Below, piece by piece: positions 43,163 to 52,678 of a stretch of 64,000 bases of DNA. Under the pieces are notes generated by a model. That model made no database searches and was not told the DNA's origin. It worked only from the letters and a program-made list of their open reading frames with translations. The first letter of the stretch is position 1. The number at the start of each line of letters is the position of its first letter. The stretch is from Bacillota bacterium (GTDB taxonomy: Bacteria > Bacillota > Clostridia > Lachnospirales > Lachnospiraceae). The stretch spans positions 104,786-168,785 of the forward strand of contig JAEXNR010000019.1 of NCBI GenBank assembly GCA_023439505.1, read 5' to 3'. Both the position numbers and the translations under genes were made by a program.

Positions 43163-43363
43163 ATGAAAACGGGTACAGTAAAATGGTTTAATGCAAAAAA
43201 GGGTTTTGGTTTTATTTCAGATGAAGAGGGAAATGATGTATTCGTACATTTTTCAGCGCTGATGATGGACGGCTTTAAAGTATTGGAAGAAGGCGAGAAG
43301 GTTCGATTCGATGTTGTTAAAGGCGAAAAGGGACCTCAGGCTGCGAATGTAGAAAGGTTATAA
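43163..43363 (+). CDS. Cold shock protein (CspA family)
   Basis: A 66-aa single-strand nucleic-acid-binding beta barrel. RNP1 reads KGFGFI and RNP2 reads VFVHFS. Start MKTGTVKWFNAKKGFGFI is typical, with AGGAGG upstream. It acts as an RNA chaperone. It stands alone with its own promoter and terminator. Confidence 0.96.
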   Translation: MKTGTVKWFNAKKGFGFISDEEGNDVFVHFSALMMDGFKVLEEGEKVRFDVVKGEKGPQAANVERL

Positions 43364-43438
43364 TCCTATAGGAATTTCATGTAATTTTTATATATATGGG
43401 TACATATTTTAAAAGTTATCATAGGATCGTTGTAACAT

Positions 43439-43481
43439 AAAAAGTCTGTTGACGGGATTTATTCCTGTCACAGACTTTTTT
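43439..43481 (+). terminator. Terminator of the cold shock gene
   Basis: AAAAAGTCTGTTGACGGG pairs with TTCCTGTCACAGACTTTTTT, with a small loop, and is followed by TTCTTC. It lies 75 bp beyond the stop codon. Confidence 0.85.
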
Positions 43482-43484
43482 CTT

Positions 43485-43680
43485 CATCTACAGACGGTCT
43501 TCTTACTTACATTCGGTCTTCTCACTTACAGACGATCTTCTTACTTACAGACGGTCTTCTCCATTACAGACGATCTTCTCATCTGCAGACAATCTTCTCA
43601 TTTGCAGACGGTTTTTACTGACCAGTTCTTACTTACTGACTAATTCCTATTTACTTTCGGCTCTCTTATTTGCAGACTCT
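43485..43680. repeat. Imperfect ~21-bp tandem repeats (pyrimidine-rich)
   Basis: About eight imperfect copies of a unit like TTACAGACGGTCTTCTCACT. The first copies are related to the end of the preceding terminator (ACAGACTTTTTTCTTC), so the array may have grown from it. An open frame here is repeat-derived. The rest of the 43364-43801 gap shows no gene. Confidence 0.85.
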
Positions 43681-43801
43681 CTCCTAATCTATAAAGAAGT
43701 TTGGAACTTGTGGGAATGGCTGCGGAGATTATGGATAAAATGAACATGGGAAATATATTTTAATGAGCCTGCCTTGTTGGTAGTTAATGTACTTTTTCTT
43801 T

Positions 43802-45412
43802 TTACTTCTTACCTGGATAAAACTTATCCTTAGTCGCATTCAGTTCGTTCTTATCGTGATAGGAACCTGCACGTATAACAGCGTTTATCTTATGAAGATT
43901 TTGAACACTCTCTATGGGATTTCCATCCAATAGAACCAAATCAGCATTCTTGCCAACTTCTACTGTACCCATATCATCCAAGCGCCCCAGAAACTCAGCC
44001 CCGTTTAGAGTTGTCATTTGAAGGACGTGTAGGGGTGAGATGCCCGCTTTTTCAAGTTCATCAAATTCCCTATGAATGGCGTCACCTTCGCTTCCATCCG
44101 TTCCAGCCATCAGCTTAACGCCTTTTGAATCAAATGTCTTTACTAGTTTCAAATAGAGATCATAGAGTTTCTGAGCAGTAGATTCGCTACTACCGCTGAA
44201 CAAGCCGGAATGCATGCGGACCATAGTTGGGCATTGCCAGGTATTGTTCTCTACATAGACATCAGCAAGTTCTTTTGCCTTTTCCTCACAAAAAGTGTTA
44301 ATGATATGTGTTAGCTGAGTTTCATCTTTCGCTCCGCCAGAGGTCTTTGTGCCCCATTTGATGAATTGCTCGTTTGCAAAATCTTGAATGCCCCTAATCT
44401 TCAATAGTTGAACAAAAATTGGATTTTCAGTTATTTTGGTGGGAATCCCTGTTGCTTGTGCTCTCAAGCTCTTTTCGTCTGTAGAGCAGGAAATAAGAGC
44501 CCCGTTGTTAATTCCGAAGTGCTCGACACTGTGAAAACCATTTTTTGAGACCTCTTTCAAGTCCATATCGGAAAGCACATGTCCCTCTACCGGAATATTA
44601 AACTTATTTGCCTCCGTTTGAACGGCATTAAATACATCCGGTGAAATGCCACCTACCTTTATAAAGTCGACCCCTTCTTTTTGCTGCTGACGGACATATT
44701 TTACTGCAACCTCAGGCGTGGGAGCATTCATTGGAGTTAAAATACCGATGGGCATTGTCAGTAGTGCAGGCTCGTTCGTAGAGCTGGTAAAGGCACCTGA
44801 TCTCCATTCCCTTAGAAGTTCGGGCGAGCCACTCATTTGTCTGAAACCGGTTACGCCGTTGACAAGCAGAAGTGCCATCGATTCCTTGGTGTTCTCCTCA
44901 CCAATTACATGCATATGCATATTCAGGTATCCGGGAACCACATACTTTCCGGTGGCATCGATGATCTTTGTGTCGTTATCTGCCTTGATTGTGCCAGTCG
45001 GTGCAATATCCTTGATTTTTCCATTCACACATAGAATGCTCATATTGGAAGTTAGAATACCAGTCCGCGTATCCACAATAGTTAAGTTATTGAGCAAAAG
45101 CTGATAGGAAGCGCAGGGTTGCTCCAATTTCTTTGGGGTGTAAGGTTGAATATTTGTGGAAGGCTGACCTGCGAACAGACCAACCCATGCAAAAACAATC
45201 GCTAATATCCAAGATAGCGGAATTCTCCATCCGCGCCAGAATTTTATACTCCTTAGGTAAATGAGTGAGCCAACGCACGCCGCCAGAATCAGATAAGCAA
45301 ACCAACGCTCATTACTGCTAATCATCAACACTAGAACTATGCCGAATATAAGCACTAATAGAAGTGCAAAACAGATTGTTTTAAAGATTTTTTTTGTGTG
45401 TTTTTGTGCCAT
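43802..45412 (-). CDS. Membrane-anchored metal-dependent amidohydrolase
   Basis: A 536-aa protein with three N-terminal helices (~12-32, 36-54, 62-82) and an extracytoplasmic-facing or membrane-tethered amidohydrolase domain. Metal ligands are seen in NMHMHVIG (H-x-H), EGHVLS, SVEHFG and MAGTDGSEGD, the last with the catalytic Asp. This is the imidazolonepropionase/prolidase-like subgroup (IIDATGKYVVPGYLN; VGKNADLVLLDGNP). The substrate is unknown. It follows the MMPL gene on the minus strand but has its own promoter. Confidence 0.85.
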   Translation of the reverse strand: MAQKHTKKIFKTICFALLLVLIFGIVLVLMISSNERWFAYLILAACVGSLIYLRSIKFWRGWRIPLSWILAIVFAWVGLFAGQPSTNIQPYTPKKLEQPCASYQLLLNNLTIVDTRTGILTSNMSILCVNGKIKDIAPTGTIKADNDTKIIDATGKYVVPGYLNMHMHVIGEENTKESMALLLVNGVTGFRQMSGSPELLREWRSGAFTSSTNEPALLTMPIGILTPMNAPTPEVAVKYVRQQQKEGVDFIKVGGISPDVFNAVQTEANKFNIPVEGHVLSDMDLKEVSKNGFHSVEHFGINNGALISCSTDEKSLRAQATGIPTKITENPIFVQLLKIRGIQDFANEQFIKWGTKTSGGAKDETQLTHIINTFCEEKAKELADVYVENNTWQCPTMVRMHSGLFSGSSESTAQKLYDLYLKLVKTFDSKGVKLMAGTDGSEGDAIHREFDELEKAGISPLHVLQMTTLNGAEFLGRLDDMGTVEVGKNADLVLLDGNPIESVQNLHKINAVIRAGSYHDKNELNATKDKFYPGKK

Positions 45413-45479
45413 AGTATGAAACCTTTCTTTATCTATATTTTTATGTCTGCTTTATAGCTAAAACGAAATACAAAACCTA

Positions 45480-45508
45480 AACATAATATATAATGAATGT
45501 AGAGTCAA
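45480..45508 (-). promoter_or_regulatory. Predicted promoter of the amidohydrolase gene
   Basis: Minus-strand TTGACT (45508-45503), 17 bp, TATGTT (45485-45480). The rest of the 45413-45738 gap shows no gene. Confidence 0.5.
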
Positions 45509-45738
45509 CTGATTTTTACCATGTTAAATTAGAAATTATTTACTGTTTAGCTTGTACTTTTTAGTACAAATTTTTAAGTTTTATTATGCCCCTCTTCCCC
45601 ATCTTTCATCACAATTATTATAGAGGCCTGTAGAAGCAATCTTAATAAAGCGTACTAAAATATAGGGTTTACAAATTAATTCTGTGCCCAAAGATATAGT
45701 GCCCTACAAAAACTTGAACACAGATTTTTATGGATCAC

Positions 45739-48700
45739 TTAGTTCTGCTTTAGCCCAAGTAATTTGGATTTAATCGCTATCATTGTAGGAATGAAGACCG
45801 GAATAAACACCAAACACAATAATGAAATACCGATTACTACTGTCACTGATAATTCCATCAAAGTTCTTACTCCGGATGGATACAGAGCGGCAAACGTTCC
45901 CATCAGAATCAGTGCTGCTGAAGTGATTACGGAACCTACTTTTTTGCAGGATAAGACAATGGTTTCCATGTCGGAAAGTTCTACATTTTCTTTCTGGCGC
46001 ATAATTAGAAAGATACTATAATCCACGCCCAAGGTGACAATCATAATAAATGAGCAAAACGGGACATTCCAGGATAGGTCACCAAACCCGATAATCTGAT
46101 GGAACATGATACTTGATAAAGTCATGGCTATGTAGTATGACGCAATCAGAGAAATGGTTATAAAAATGGGCATCCATATCTCGTGCGTGATTATTACCAA
46201 AACAATAAAAATACCGATTAACATAATTGTTCTTGCAAAATTAAAATCACTGTTTGACATATTATCCAATTCTACATTGCTCTGTGCCGTACCGGATATT
46301 CCCCAGGATGATATTTTAAGGTTGGATACGGAAAGATAACTGTCTATTTTGTCCTGTATATTGTTTATGATTTCCATCGCCTGAGGAGAGTAGGGGTCGA
46401 CACTCAGGGTGATTGTTATTTTTGTTATTTTATGATCGCTTGACATATATCTATTTAGGGACTTCCCAAAATCCTCTCCATCGATTTTATCTTCCGGAAT
46501 ATAGAATATAGAGTCTGCCTCCTTGAATGCGGAAAGATCACCTAAATATTCATGCGCAGATGTTAACCCATTTGACACTTTGCCAAGTCCATCAATTGCA
46601 TCATTAAGCCCACTGGTTAGTTTCTCCGATTCCTTAGTGAGTTTTTCAACACCATCAATCAGTTCATTTTGCCCTGATTGTAATGTCTTCGCCCCATCGT
46701 TGAGCTTTGCTAATCCCTCATTAATTGCTTTCTGTCCATCCGCTACTTTTTGTAAACCATCATTCAGTTGTTCTACCCCATCATAAAGCTGAGATACTGC
46801 TGATGTAATTTTTGATTGAGCTTCTGTTGCATTTATCAACCCTGCATTTAGTTGTGAACTGGCCGTCTCTAATTTTGAGAGAGCAGATGATATCATATCA
46901 AGCCCTGCCTGCGCCTGTGAAATATACTGACTTGTATTAGAGGAGGAAAAACCGCTGAGTGCCATCTGTACTCCTGTAAGCTTTGATGTGACCGTCGTAA
47001 GAGACGAACCAATATTCTTGGTACTGGTTATAATATTCTCTACTTCTTGCATTTCTGTATCATACCGACTGTCAGACGGATTCAACTGCTTACTTAAAGC
47101 ACCAGCATTTGTTCCAATTTTATTTACGCTTGTCCCAATACTTGATAAATTCGTTTTGACATCTCCTAAAAGTGTTGATATATTTGCTATACTCAACCCC
47201 AGATCATTTGAGCTACTACTCATTTGACTAATCATAGTTTGCATGGAAGAAATATTACTGTTTACACTTCCAATTCCCTTTGTAATCTGCTCCGATACCG
47301 ACGCACTGCTGTTTAGACCATTCTCCAACTTTTCACAAGACGTTTTCAATGTTCCGAGATTACCCGATAATGTTTCTGTACCTTTTTCCAAGCTTTCCAG
47401 TCCTGTAGAAACTTTTACAGATGCACTATTCAGCGAAGAAATTCCTGTTATCAGATTTTTTGTTCCGGACTGTAACTGTTCGAGAGAACCAGCGTTTCCA
47501 GAAGCAGATTGTATCTGTGTCACTGCGCTTTGCAAACCATCCTTGATTTCATCGATGCCATCCAGTGCACTGTCTATCCCATCTGTGGCAGTTTTAAGTT
47601 GACTGTCAAGATACAGCTCATCGATTTTAGCACCCTTTGGCTGTGTTACACTATAAACCGTATCGACACCATCTACTGATTTTATTATTTCAGTAAGTCG
47701 GTCCAATTGTTCCATATCATTTTGATTATCCATTGATTGGGAACTCTCAAGAGCAATCGTAGATGGAGCGGTTTGACCAGAACCGAAATGCTCTGTAATG
47801 AGATTGTATCCCACTACTGATGAGTAGGAAGGGTCAACTTCTGACAGATTATTATAGGAAAGATTTCCATTATATAAAAGAACCGTAGAACAAACTAGTG
47901 CGCATAAAATAGAAGTTATGTACGGAAATTGTGTTGAGAACCGCGAAACACCTTCCCATATACGACTTTCCGCATGCCCTTTGGTTTTAAAGGGAGACCA
48001 GAAAAGATGTTTACCTAGGATCATCATGATAACCGGAACAAAAGTATATAGCACCAAAATCAAAACAGCAACACCAATAGCAACCGCAGAAGCTGATTTG
48101 AAGAGGTTAAACTGTACAAAATATAAACAAGTAAACCCAATAAATATAGTAAGGGAACTAAACAGAACTGTTTTTCCCGCTGTTTTATATGTGTTCAAAA
48201 TGGCCGTGCTTCTGTCAGCCCCACTTACTATCTCCTCTTTAAACCGCATAAGCAACAACATCGTATAATCAGTTCCTATACCGAAAAGAATAAGAATTAA
48301 AAATACACGGGAAAAATTTGATATTGGAAAATTAAAATAAATAACAAGCTGTAACACAATATTAAGCGAAACCATAAACGTTAAGCCGACGGTAGCAAGA
48401 TTTATCAAAGGTGTTACTGGAGAACGAAATATGATTAATAGAACAATCACAATAAAAACAATTGTAATCAGTTCCGTTTTCTGCACTCCCCTTTCTGTTG
48501 TTCTTGCAAAATCCTCTGTAATAAGATCGGAGCTTGTGGCTTGAAGTTCAAGTGAGTCGATTTTCATTTCACTGATAATATCTGCCTGAATATTGCTTAC
48601 GGTTTCGTGTTCTTTGCTCAATGTAATTGGAACAAGCAATGTGGTTCCATCTTTTGAAATGTATTGATCTACAAGATCCGCGTTCTCGAATATGTTGTTT

Positions 48701-49023
48701 ATAGACAAAACCTGATGTTGTGACATGTTGTTAGAAAGTGCAATTATTTTTTCTTGAATAGATTTTTTGTTTTCATCACTCAGTTCGTTTTTATTATAAT
48801 AAACAAGAATCATGTTAAACTGCTTTTCGTTACCAGTTGTATTGTTCATTTGATTGAGGATTGTTTTCGCTATAGAGGAAGAACAATTATCTCCAACTCT
48901 TGTTTGACCTTTGTCTCGTACAAGCTGTCCCATACCAGGCATAGTAAGGATGGCTGAGACAAGAACAATAGCCCAGACAATTATGACAGTCCATCTTCTT
49001 TTTATAATTCTGTTAAATATCAT
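45739..49023 (-). CDS. MMPL/RND-family exporter with coiled-coil extracellular domain
   Basis: A 1094-aa transporter; the ATG at 49023 has AAAGGGG upstream. Twelve helices in two halves carry the paired motifs FGIGTDYTMLLLMR and TLGVDYSIFLIMR, whose Asp residues relay protons in MmpL proteins. The second extracellular loop (~490-800) is very long, with repeated leucine/glycine-spaced heptads (LNDGLQKVADGQKAINEG-like) as in YhgE/Pip-type proteins. It probably exports lipids or peptides. It is divergent from a two-component system, which likely regulates it. Confidence 0.88.
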   Translation of the reverse strand: MIFNRIIKRRWTVIIVWAIVLVSAILTMPGMGQLVRDKGQTRVGDNCSSSIAKTILNQMNNTTGNEKQFNMILVYYNKNELSDENKKSIQEKIIALSNNMSQHQVLSINNIFENADLVDQYISKDGTTLLVPITLSKEHETVSNIQADIISEMKIDSLELQATSSDLITEDFARTTERGVQKTELITIVFIVIVLLIIFRSPVTPLINLATVGLTFMVSLNIVLQLVIYFNFPISNFSRVFLILILFGIGTDYTMLLLMRFKEEIVSGADRSTAILNTYKTAGKTVLFSSLTIFIGFTCLYFVQFNLFKSASAVAIGVAVLILVLYTFVPVIMMILGKHLFWSPFKTKGHAESRIWEGVSRFSTQFPYITSILCALVCSTVLLYNGNLSYNNLSEVDPSYSSVVGYNLITEHFGSGQTAPSTIALESSQSMDNQNDMEQLDRLTEIIKSVDGVDTVYSVTQPKGAKIDELYLDSQLKTATDGIDSALDGIDEIKDGLQSAVTQIQSASGNAGSLEQLQSGTKNLITGISSLNSASVKVSTGLESLEKGTETLSGNLGTLKTSCEKLENGLNSSASVSEQITKGIGSVNSNISSMQTMISQMSSSSNDLGLSIANISTLLGDVKTNLSSIGTSVNKIGTNAGALSKQLNPSDSRYDTEMQEVENIITSTKNIGSSLTTVTSKLTGVQMALSGFSSSNTSQYISQAQAGLDMISSALSKLETASSQLNAGLINATEAQSKITSAVSQLYDGVEQLNDGLQKVADGQKAINEGLAKLNDGAKTLQSGQNELIDGVEKLTKESEKLTSGLNDAIDGLGKVSNGLTSAHEYLGDLSAFKEADSIFYIPEDKIDGEDFGKSLNRYMSSDHKITKITITLSVDPYSPQAMEIINNIQDKIDSYLSVSNLKISSWGISGTAQSNVELDNMSNSDFNFARTIMLIGIFIVLVIITHEIWMPIFITISLIASYYIAMTLSSIMFHQIIGFGDLSWNVPFCSFIMIVTLGVDYSIFLIMRQKENVELSDMETIVLSCKKVGSVITSAALILMGTFAALYPSGVRTLMELSVTVVIGISLLCLVFIPVFIPTMIAIKSKLLGLKQN

Positions 49024-49095
49024 TTTTTGTACCCCTTTCTCAGTTGCTTTGCTCATTCTATCCTATCACGCAAAAATTAAATGGTTAGGGGACAA

Positions 49096-49139
49096 AAATT
49101 AAGAATTATTAAGCTCATCACTTTAATAATTCTTAATTT
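49096..49139. promoter_or_regulatory. 16-bp inverted repeat in the MMPL/response-regulator divergent region
   Basis: AAATTAAGAATTATTA (49096-49111) and its exact reverse complement (49124-49139), with a 12-nt spacer, between the two divergent start codons. Its position favours an operator for the adjacent response regulator over a terminator. Confidence 0.5.
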
Positions 49140-49166
49140 ATTTTGTGTTTTTCTATAATTTTTCTG

Positions 49167-49175
49167 TGTTATAAT
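49167..49175 (+). promoter_or_regulatory. Extended -10 promoter of the two-component operon
   Basis: TGTTATAAT is an extended -10 (TGnTATAAT) 36 bp upstream of the ATG at 49211. No good -35 is seen, which fits an extended -10 or activated promoter. Confidence 0.5.
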
Positions 49176-49210
49176 GGAATTCACATATAAGATGAATAGA
49201 GGTGCCGAAT

Positions 49211-49900
49211 ATGAAGGATATACTAATTGTAGATGATGACGTTGCTATCGCAAACCTGATAGCGGATGCGTTAGAGGATGAGGGTTTTCATATCCACATC
49301 TATAGCGATGGAGAATCTGCTTTAAAACAAATAAAAGAAACAGAGTTTGAATTAATTATTTTAGATATTATGATGCCGAAGATGGATGGACTTACGCTCT
49401 GTCGAAAAATTCGTGACAGTGTTACCTGCCCAATCCTTTTTTTAACTGCCAAAAGCAGGATGGTTGATACACTTGTGGGATTTGAAATGGGGGCTGATGA
49501 TTACATTTCAAAACCTTTTATAGTGGAGGAGTTGGTTGCCCGTGTAAAAGCACACATCCGGCGAGAACATCGCGATATAGAAAAAGCAAAAGACAATATC
49601 CTCCAGTTCGATACGATTACGCTAAATAAGGAAAGTTACGAAGTATATAAAAACCGACAGCTCGTCGAACTTTCTCATCGCGAATTTCAGATTCTGCGGT
49701 ATTTTATTGAAAATGCGGGACATGTTCTTTCCAAGGAACAGATTTTTAATGCAGTATGGGGCCCTGATTACGGCGATATTGGTACTGTTGCAGTTAACAT
49801 TAAACATCTACGTGTCAAGCTCGACCCAAATAATGAATATCTGAAAACGGTATGGGGTGTTGGATACAAATTAGTAACGCCACAAAGGCATTGCCTATGA
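49211..49900 (+). CDS. OmpR-family response regulator
   Basis: A 229-aa regulator. The ATG at 49211 follows AGAGGTG; a GTG three codons upstream is less likely because it overlaps that site. The receiver has D8/D9, phospho-acceptor D52 (IILDIMMPKMDG) and K101. The winged helix has SKEQIFNAVWGPDYGDIG and NIKHLRVKLDP. It overlaps the kinase gene by ATGA. Likely target: the divergent MMPL exporter. Confidence 0.93.
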   Translation: MKDILIVDDDVAIANLIADALEDEGFHIHIYSDGESALKQIKETEFELIILDIMMPKMDGLTLCRKIRDSVTCPILFLTAKSRMVDTLVGFEMGADDYISKPFIVEELVARVKAHIRREHRDIEKAKDNILQFDTITLNKESYEVYKNRQLVELSHREFQILRYFIENAGHVLSKEQIFNAVWGPDYGDIGTVAVNIKHLRVKLDPNNEYLKTVWGVGYKLVTPQRHCL

Positions 49901-51183
49901 GTATGCGTTTAAAATTAGCATTCACTGTACTGATTGCGTTACTTGTCAATATCTTTGCATTGATTCTTTTCTATAATCTGTTCATTTCAACAAGGGTTTC
50001 CAGTCATTTTGATGAAAGGCAAGCGGAACTTGATCTGGATGTGCAAAAAATATCAAAGGAAGTAAGTACCAGCCCGGACTATCAGGACTATTTGTCTCAA
50101 CTTTCTAAAAAAGCGGGATACAACATCCAACTACAGACGTTAGATGATAAATTAGTTTTTGAAACAAAGGTGTCTCAGAAAGCTTCGCTTTTCATTAGAT
50201 CAACAGGAATTGTTCATAGATCTAACGACACCTATATGCTGCTGAAGATCACTAAATCTTTGTCTATTCAAAATGCATACGAAATGCCTCCTGTTCGTTC
50301 ACTATTGGAAGCAGAAATGGGTATTCTATTTTGCATTCTATTAGCGGTAACGATTATATTGTATCTACAGTATGTAAAACCGATTGAAGAATTACAGAAA
50401 TCAATTCGAGATTATAGTATGGGAAAAGTCACAAAGGCCATACGAAGAACGGATGAAATCGGAAAACTGCAGAATAGTTTTGTGCAGTTAGCCAACAATT
50501 TAAGCGAGGAAAAGCAAAAACAAAGTCGTATCATCGCTTCGATTTCTCACGATATTAAAACTCCACTCACCTCAGTTATGGGTTATACCGAACGGATCAA
50601 GAGTGGAAAGTTATCTGAAGAACGTAAGATGAGCTATATTGAAACAATTTATGAGAAGGCAGACGTTATAAAGGCTCTGATCGGCGAGTTTGACGATTAT
50701 TTGAGTTTCAATCTTCATCCGGTTTTTATAAAACAGAAATTGTCTGTGGACAAACTATGTCAGATAATAAAAGAGGAATATATGGAGGATATGGAAAGTA
50801 CAGGGGTGCAATTTTATATGGTAAATGAGTGCATGCCAGTAAGTATCTTAGTCGATCTTTCAAAAATCCGTAGGGTTTTCAGCAATATTATAGGCAACAG
50901 TATGAAACATTTTGGAACCATTGAAAATCCAGCTATATCTGTAAAGTGCTCACTAATAAATAACAAAGTTCTTTTTCAAATTTCGGATAACGGGATGGGC
51001 GTTTCCAAAGATATTCTAGGTCATATTTTTGAACCCTTTTTCACATCCGATGATAGTAGAAAAGTAGCAGGCTTGGGTCTATCTATATGTAAAGATATTA
51101 TTGAGTCTCACGAAGGTAGAATCAGGGCTGAGAACAACCTCTATTCTGGTCTCAGTATTTTTCTTGAAATTCCCATAACCTAA
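49897..51183 (+). CDS. Sensor histidine kinase (two helices, HAMP)
   Basis: A 428-aa kinase. The ATG at 49897 overlaps the response regulator stop (ATGA), indicating translational coupling. Helices at 7-30 and ~141-159 enclose a ~110-residue extracellular sensor; a HAMP segment follows. The H-box ISHDIKTPLTSVMGY has H218, and ATPase boxes include ISDNGMGV and GLGLSICKDI. Confidence 0.93.
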   Translation: MSMRLKLAFTVLIALLVNIFALILFYNLFISTRVSSHFDERQAELDLDVQKISKEVSTSPDYQDYLSQLSKKAGYNIQLQTLDDKLVFETKVSQKASLFIRSTGIVHRSNDTYMLLKITKSLSIQNAYEMPPVRSLLEAEMGILFCILLAVTIILYLQYVKPIEELQKSIRDYSMGKVTKAIRRTDEIGKLQNSFVQLANNLSEEKQKQSRIIASISHDIKTPLTSVMGYTERIKSGKLSEERKMSYIETIYEKADVIKALIGEFDDYLSFNLHPVFIKQKLSVDKLCQIIKEEYMEDMESTGVQFYMVNECMPVSILVDLSKIRRVFSNIIGNSMKHFGTIENPAISVKCSLINNKVLFQISDNGMGVSKDILGHIFEPFFTSDDSRKVAGLGLSICKDIIESHEGRIRAENNLYSGLSIFLEIPIT

Positions 51184-51504
51184 GAATTTATTTATTTTCT
51201 ATCCTTTATTTCACTATATTATAGGCTCCCCTTTGTTTTACTCACAATATAATCATTACAATTTCTAATTAAATAATCCGAAATTGGAGTTAATTATAGT
51301 AAATCATTTGATTGGACAATCACAATTACATGGTGGATAATGCTAATAGTAAAAGTTTTGATCATGGATATTCAATTTCAAATTTTTCAAGCAAAACGAT
51401 GATTCATAACATACATGTTAAACAGCTAGTCGAGAGTGGATGTGGTATTAAAAGAATTGCTGACGTCATTGAGAATTAGATTATTAATCAAATTAACTAA
51501 AGTA
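51184..51504. other. Intergenic region with a possible transposase/HTH scrap
   Basis: A 26-codon plus-strand frame (HVKQLVESGCGIKRIADVIE, 51403-51479) resembles a helix-turn-helix from a transposase or recombinase. It has no ribosome binding site and no continuation. Nothing else is seen. Confidence 0.35.
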
Positions 51505-51556
51505 AAAAAGTGCCTGAAATTATAGCATATAGGTGTTATAATCAGGCACTTTTATT
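51505..51556. terminator. Bidirectional terminator between the kinase gene and lgt
   Basis: AAAAGTGCCTGA...ATTATA pairs with TATAATCAGGCACTTTT, with A-run and T-run on either side. It serves the convergent kinase (+) and lgt (-) genes. Confidence 0.88.
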
Positions 51557-51568
51557 AGAAGTTTACTG

Positions 51569-52372
51569 TTAAATTTCTTCCTCCCGTGAATCATTTTCAT
51601 TGGACACAACTGAAGTTTTCCCGGTTTTCGCACGAATTAAGACAATCGCGACACCAATCATAAAGAGGAAAATTGCGATAAACTGTGATGTTGACATGCT
51701 TCCTACACTGCCCCGCTCCAAATCCCCTCTCACATATTCCAGCGCAAATCTGCCTGCACTATAGAACATGAGGTAAAATCCGGCGATCATTCCATCCGCT
51801 TTTACTCTCTTCGCTATTACAGTTAAAATAAAGAAATGAAGAAAGTCCAGACTGCTTGACAATAATTCTGTATTAACCAGCCGGACTCCGCTGGGTGCAA
51901 TCGCTGATACAGGAAATTCTACTCCCATCGGAAATGGCAGCCTTGTCTCCACACCGTAACAGCAACCGGCCAGAAAACACCCGATACGACCAAATCCCTG
52001 TGCCAGTGCGATAGAAGGCATTACAAGGTCGAAATACTTGAGAAAATTCAGCTTGTGTTTTCGGCAGTATAAATATCCAGCGGTAATCCCTCCGATAATG
52101 CCTCCGTAAACCACAAAGCCATCCGAAATCTGGAGCAGAATTTTCGGGTCCTTCATAATATCATTCAGTATCGTAATATAATAAAGCACCTTTGCCCCAA
52201 GCAATCCCCCTGCCAGACACCAGGCAGTCAGATTAAAAATCATTTCCGGATCAAGTTTAAATTTTTTTGCCCGATAAACAGCCGCCAGATAGGCAGCAAT
52301 CACACCGATTGCGATCATCAGGCCATATCCGTGCACTGTAAGTGGACCAATTGACAATAAATTATTTTTCAT
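51569..52372 (-). CDS. lgt: Prolipoprotein diacylglyceryl transferase
   Basis: A 267-aa membrane enzyme that transfers diacylglycerol from phosphatidylglycerol to the lipobox Cys of prolipoproteins. The signature is QGFGRIGCFLAGCCYG, and the N-terminal VHGYGLMIAIG contains the essential His/Tyr region. Seven helices are expected. The 52373-52598 gap upstream has no gene; it is the 3' exon side of the group II intron. Confidence 0.95.
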   Translation of the reverse strand: MKNNLLSIGPLTVHGYGLMIAIGVIAAYLAAVYRAKKFKLDPEMIFNLTAWCLAGGLLGAKVLYYITILNDIMKDPKILLQISDGFVVYGGIIGGITAGYLYCRKHKLNFLKYFDLVMPSIALAQGFGRIGCFLAGCCYGVETRLPFPMGVEFPVSAIAPSGVRLVNTELLSSSLDFLHFFILTVIAKRVKADGMIAGFYLMFYSAGRFALEYVRGDLERGSVGSMSTSQFIAIFLFMIGVAIVLIRAKTGKTSVVSNENDSREEEI

Positions 52373-52678
52373 AGGTTACGCTGAGACAGTTTCTTCATTC
52401 CCGTTAATGTTTCACTGTCTTTTCCTTTCATAAGATAATTTTATCCCTATTATGTATTAAAGCGTTATTTCCATCATTATATAACATTTTATTACGAATA
52501 TCATCCCTTTTATAATAGAAATCGTAATTTTCCTGATTCACAGGGTACTGTTCTCTTCCCGAATTGTTACACGTCCCTTACTAAATGAGGATTCCATCAT
52601 CGGGTAGGAGGCTAACCATTATTTGATTAGCCGACCTCCCACACCGCACGTACATACCGTTCGGTATACGGCGGTTCC

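Noticed and set aside
43449..43643. 64-codon plus-strand frame in the csp downstream region
   Set aside because: It begins inside the terminator and translates the 21-bp repeats.
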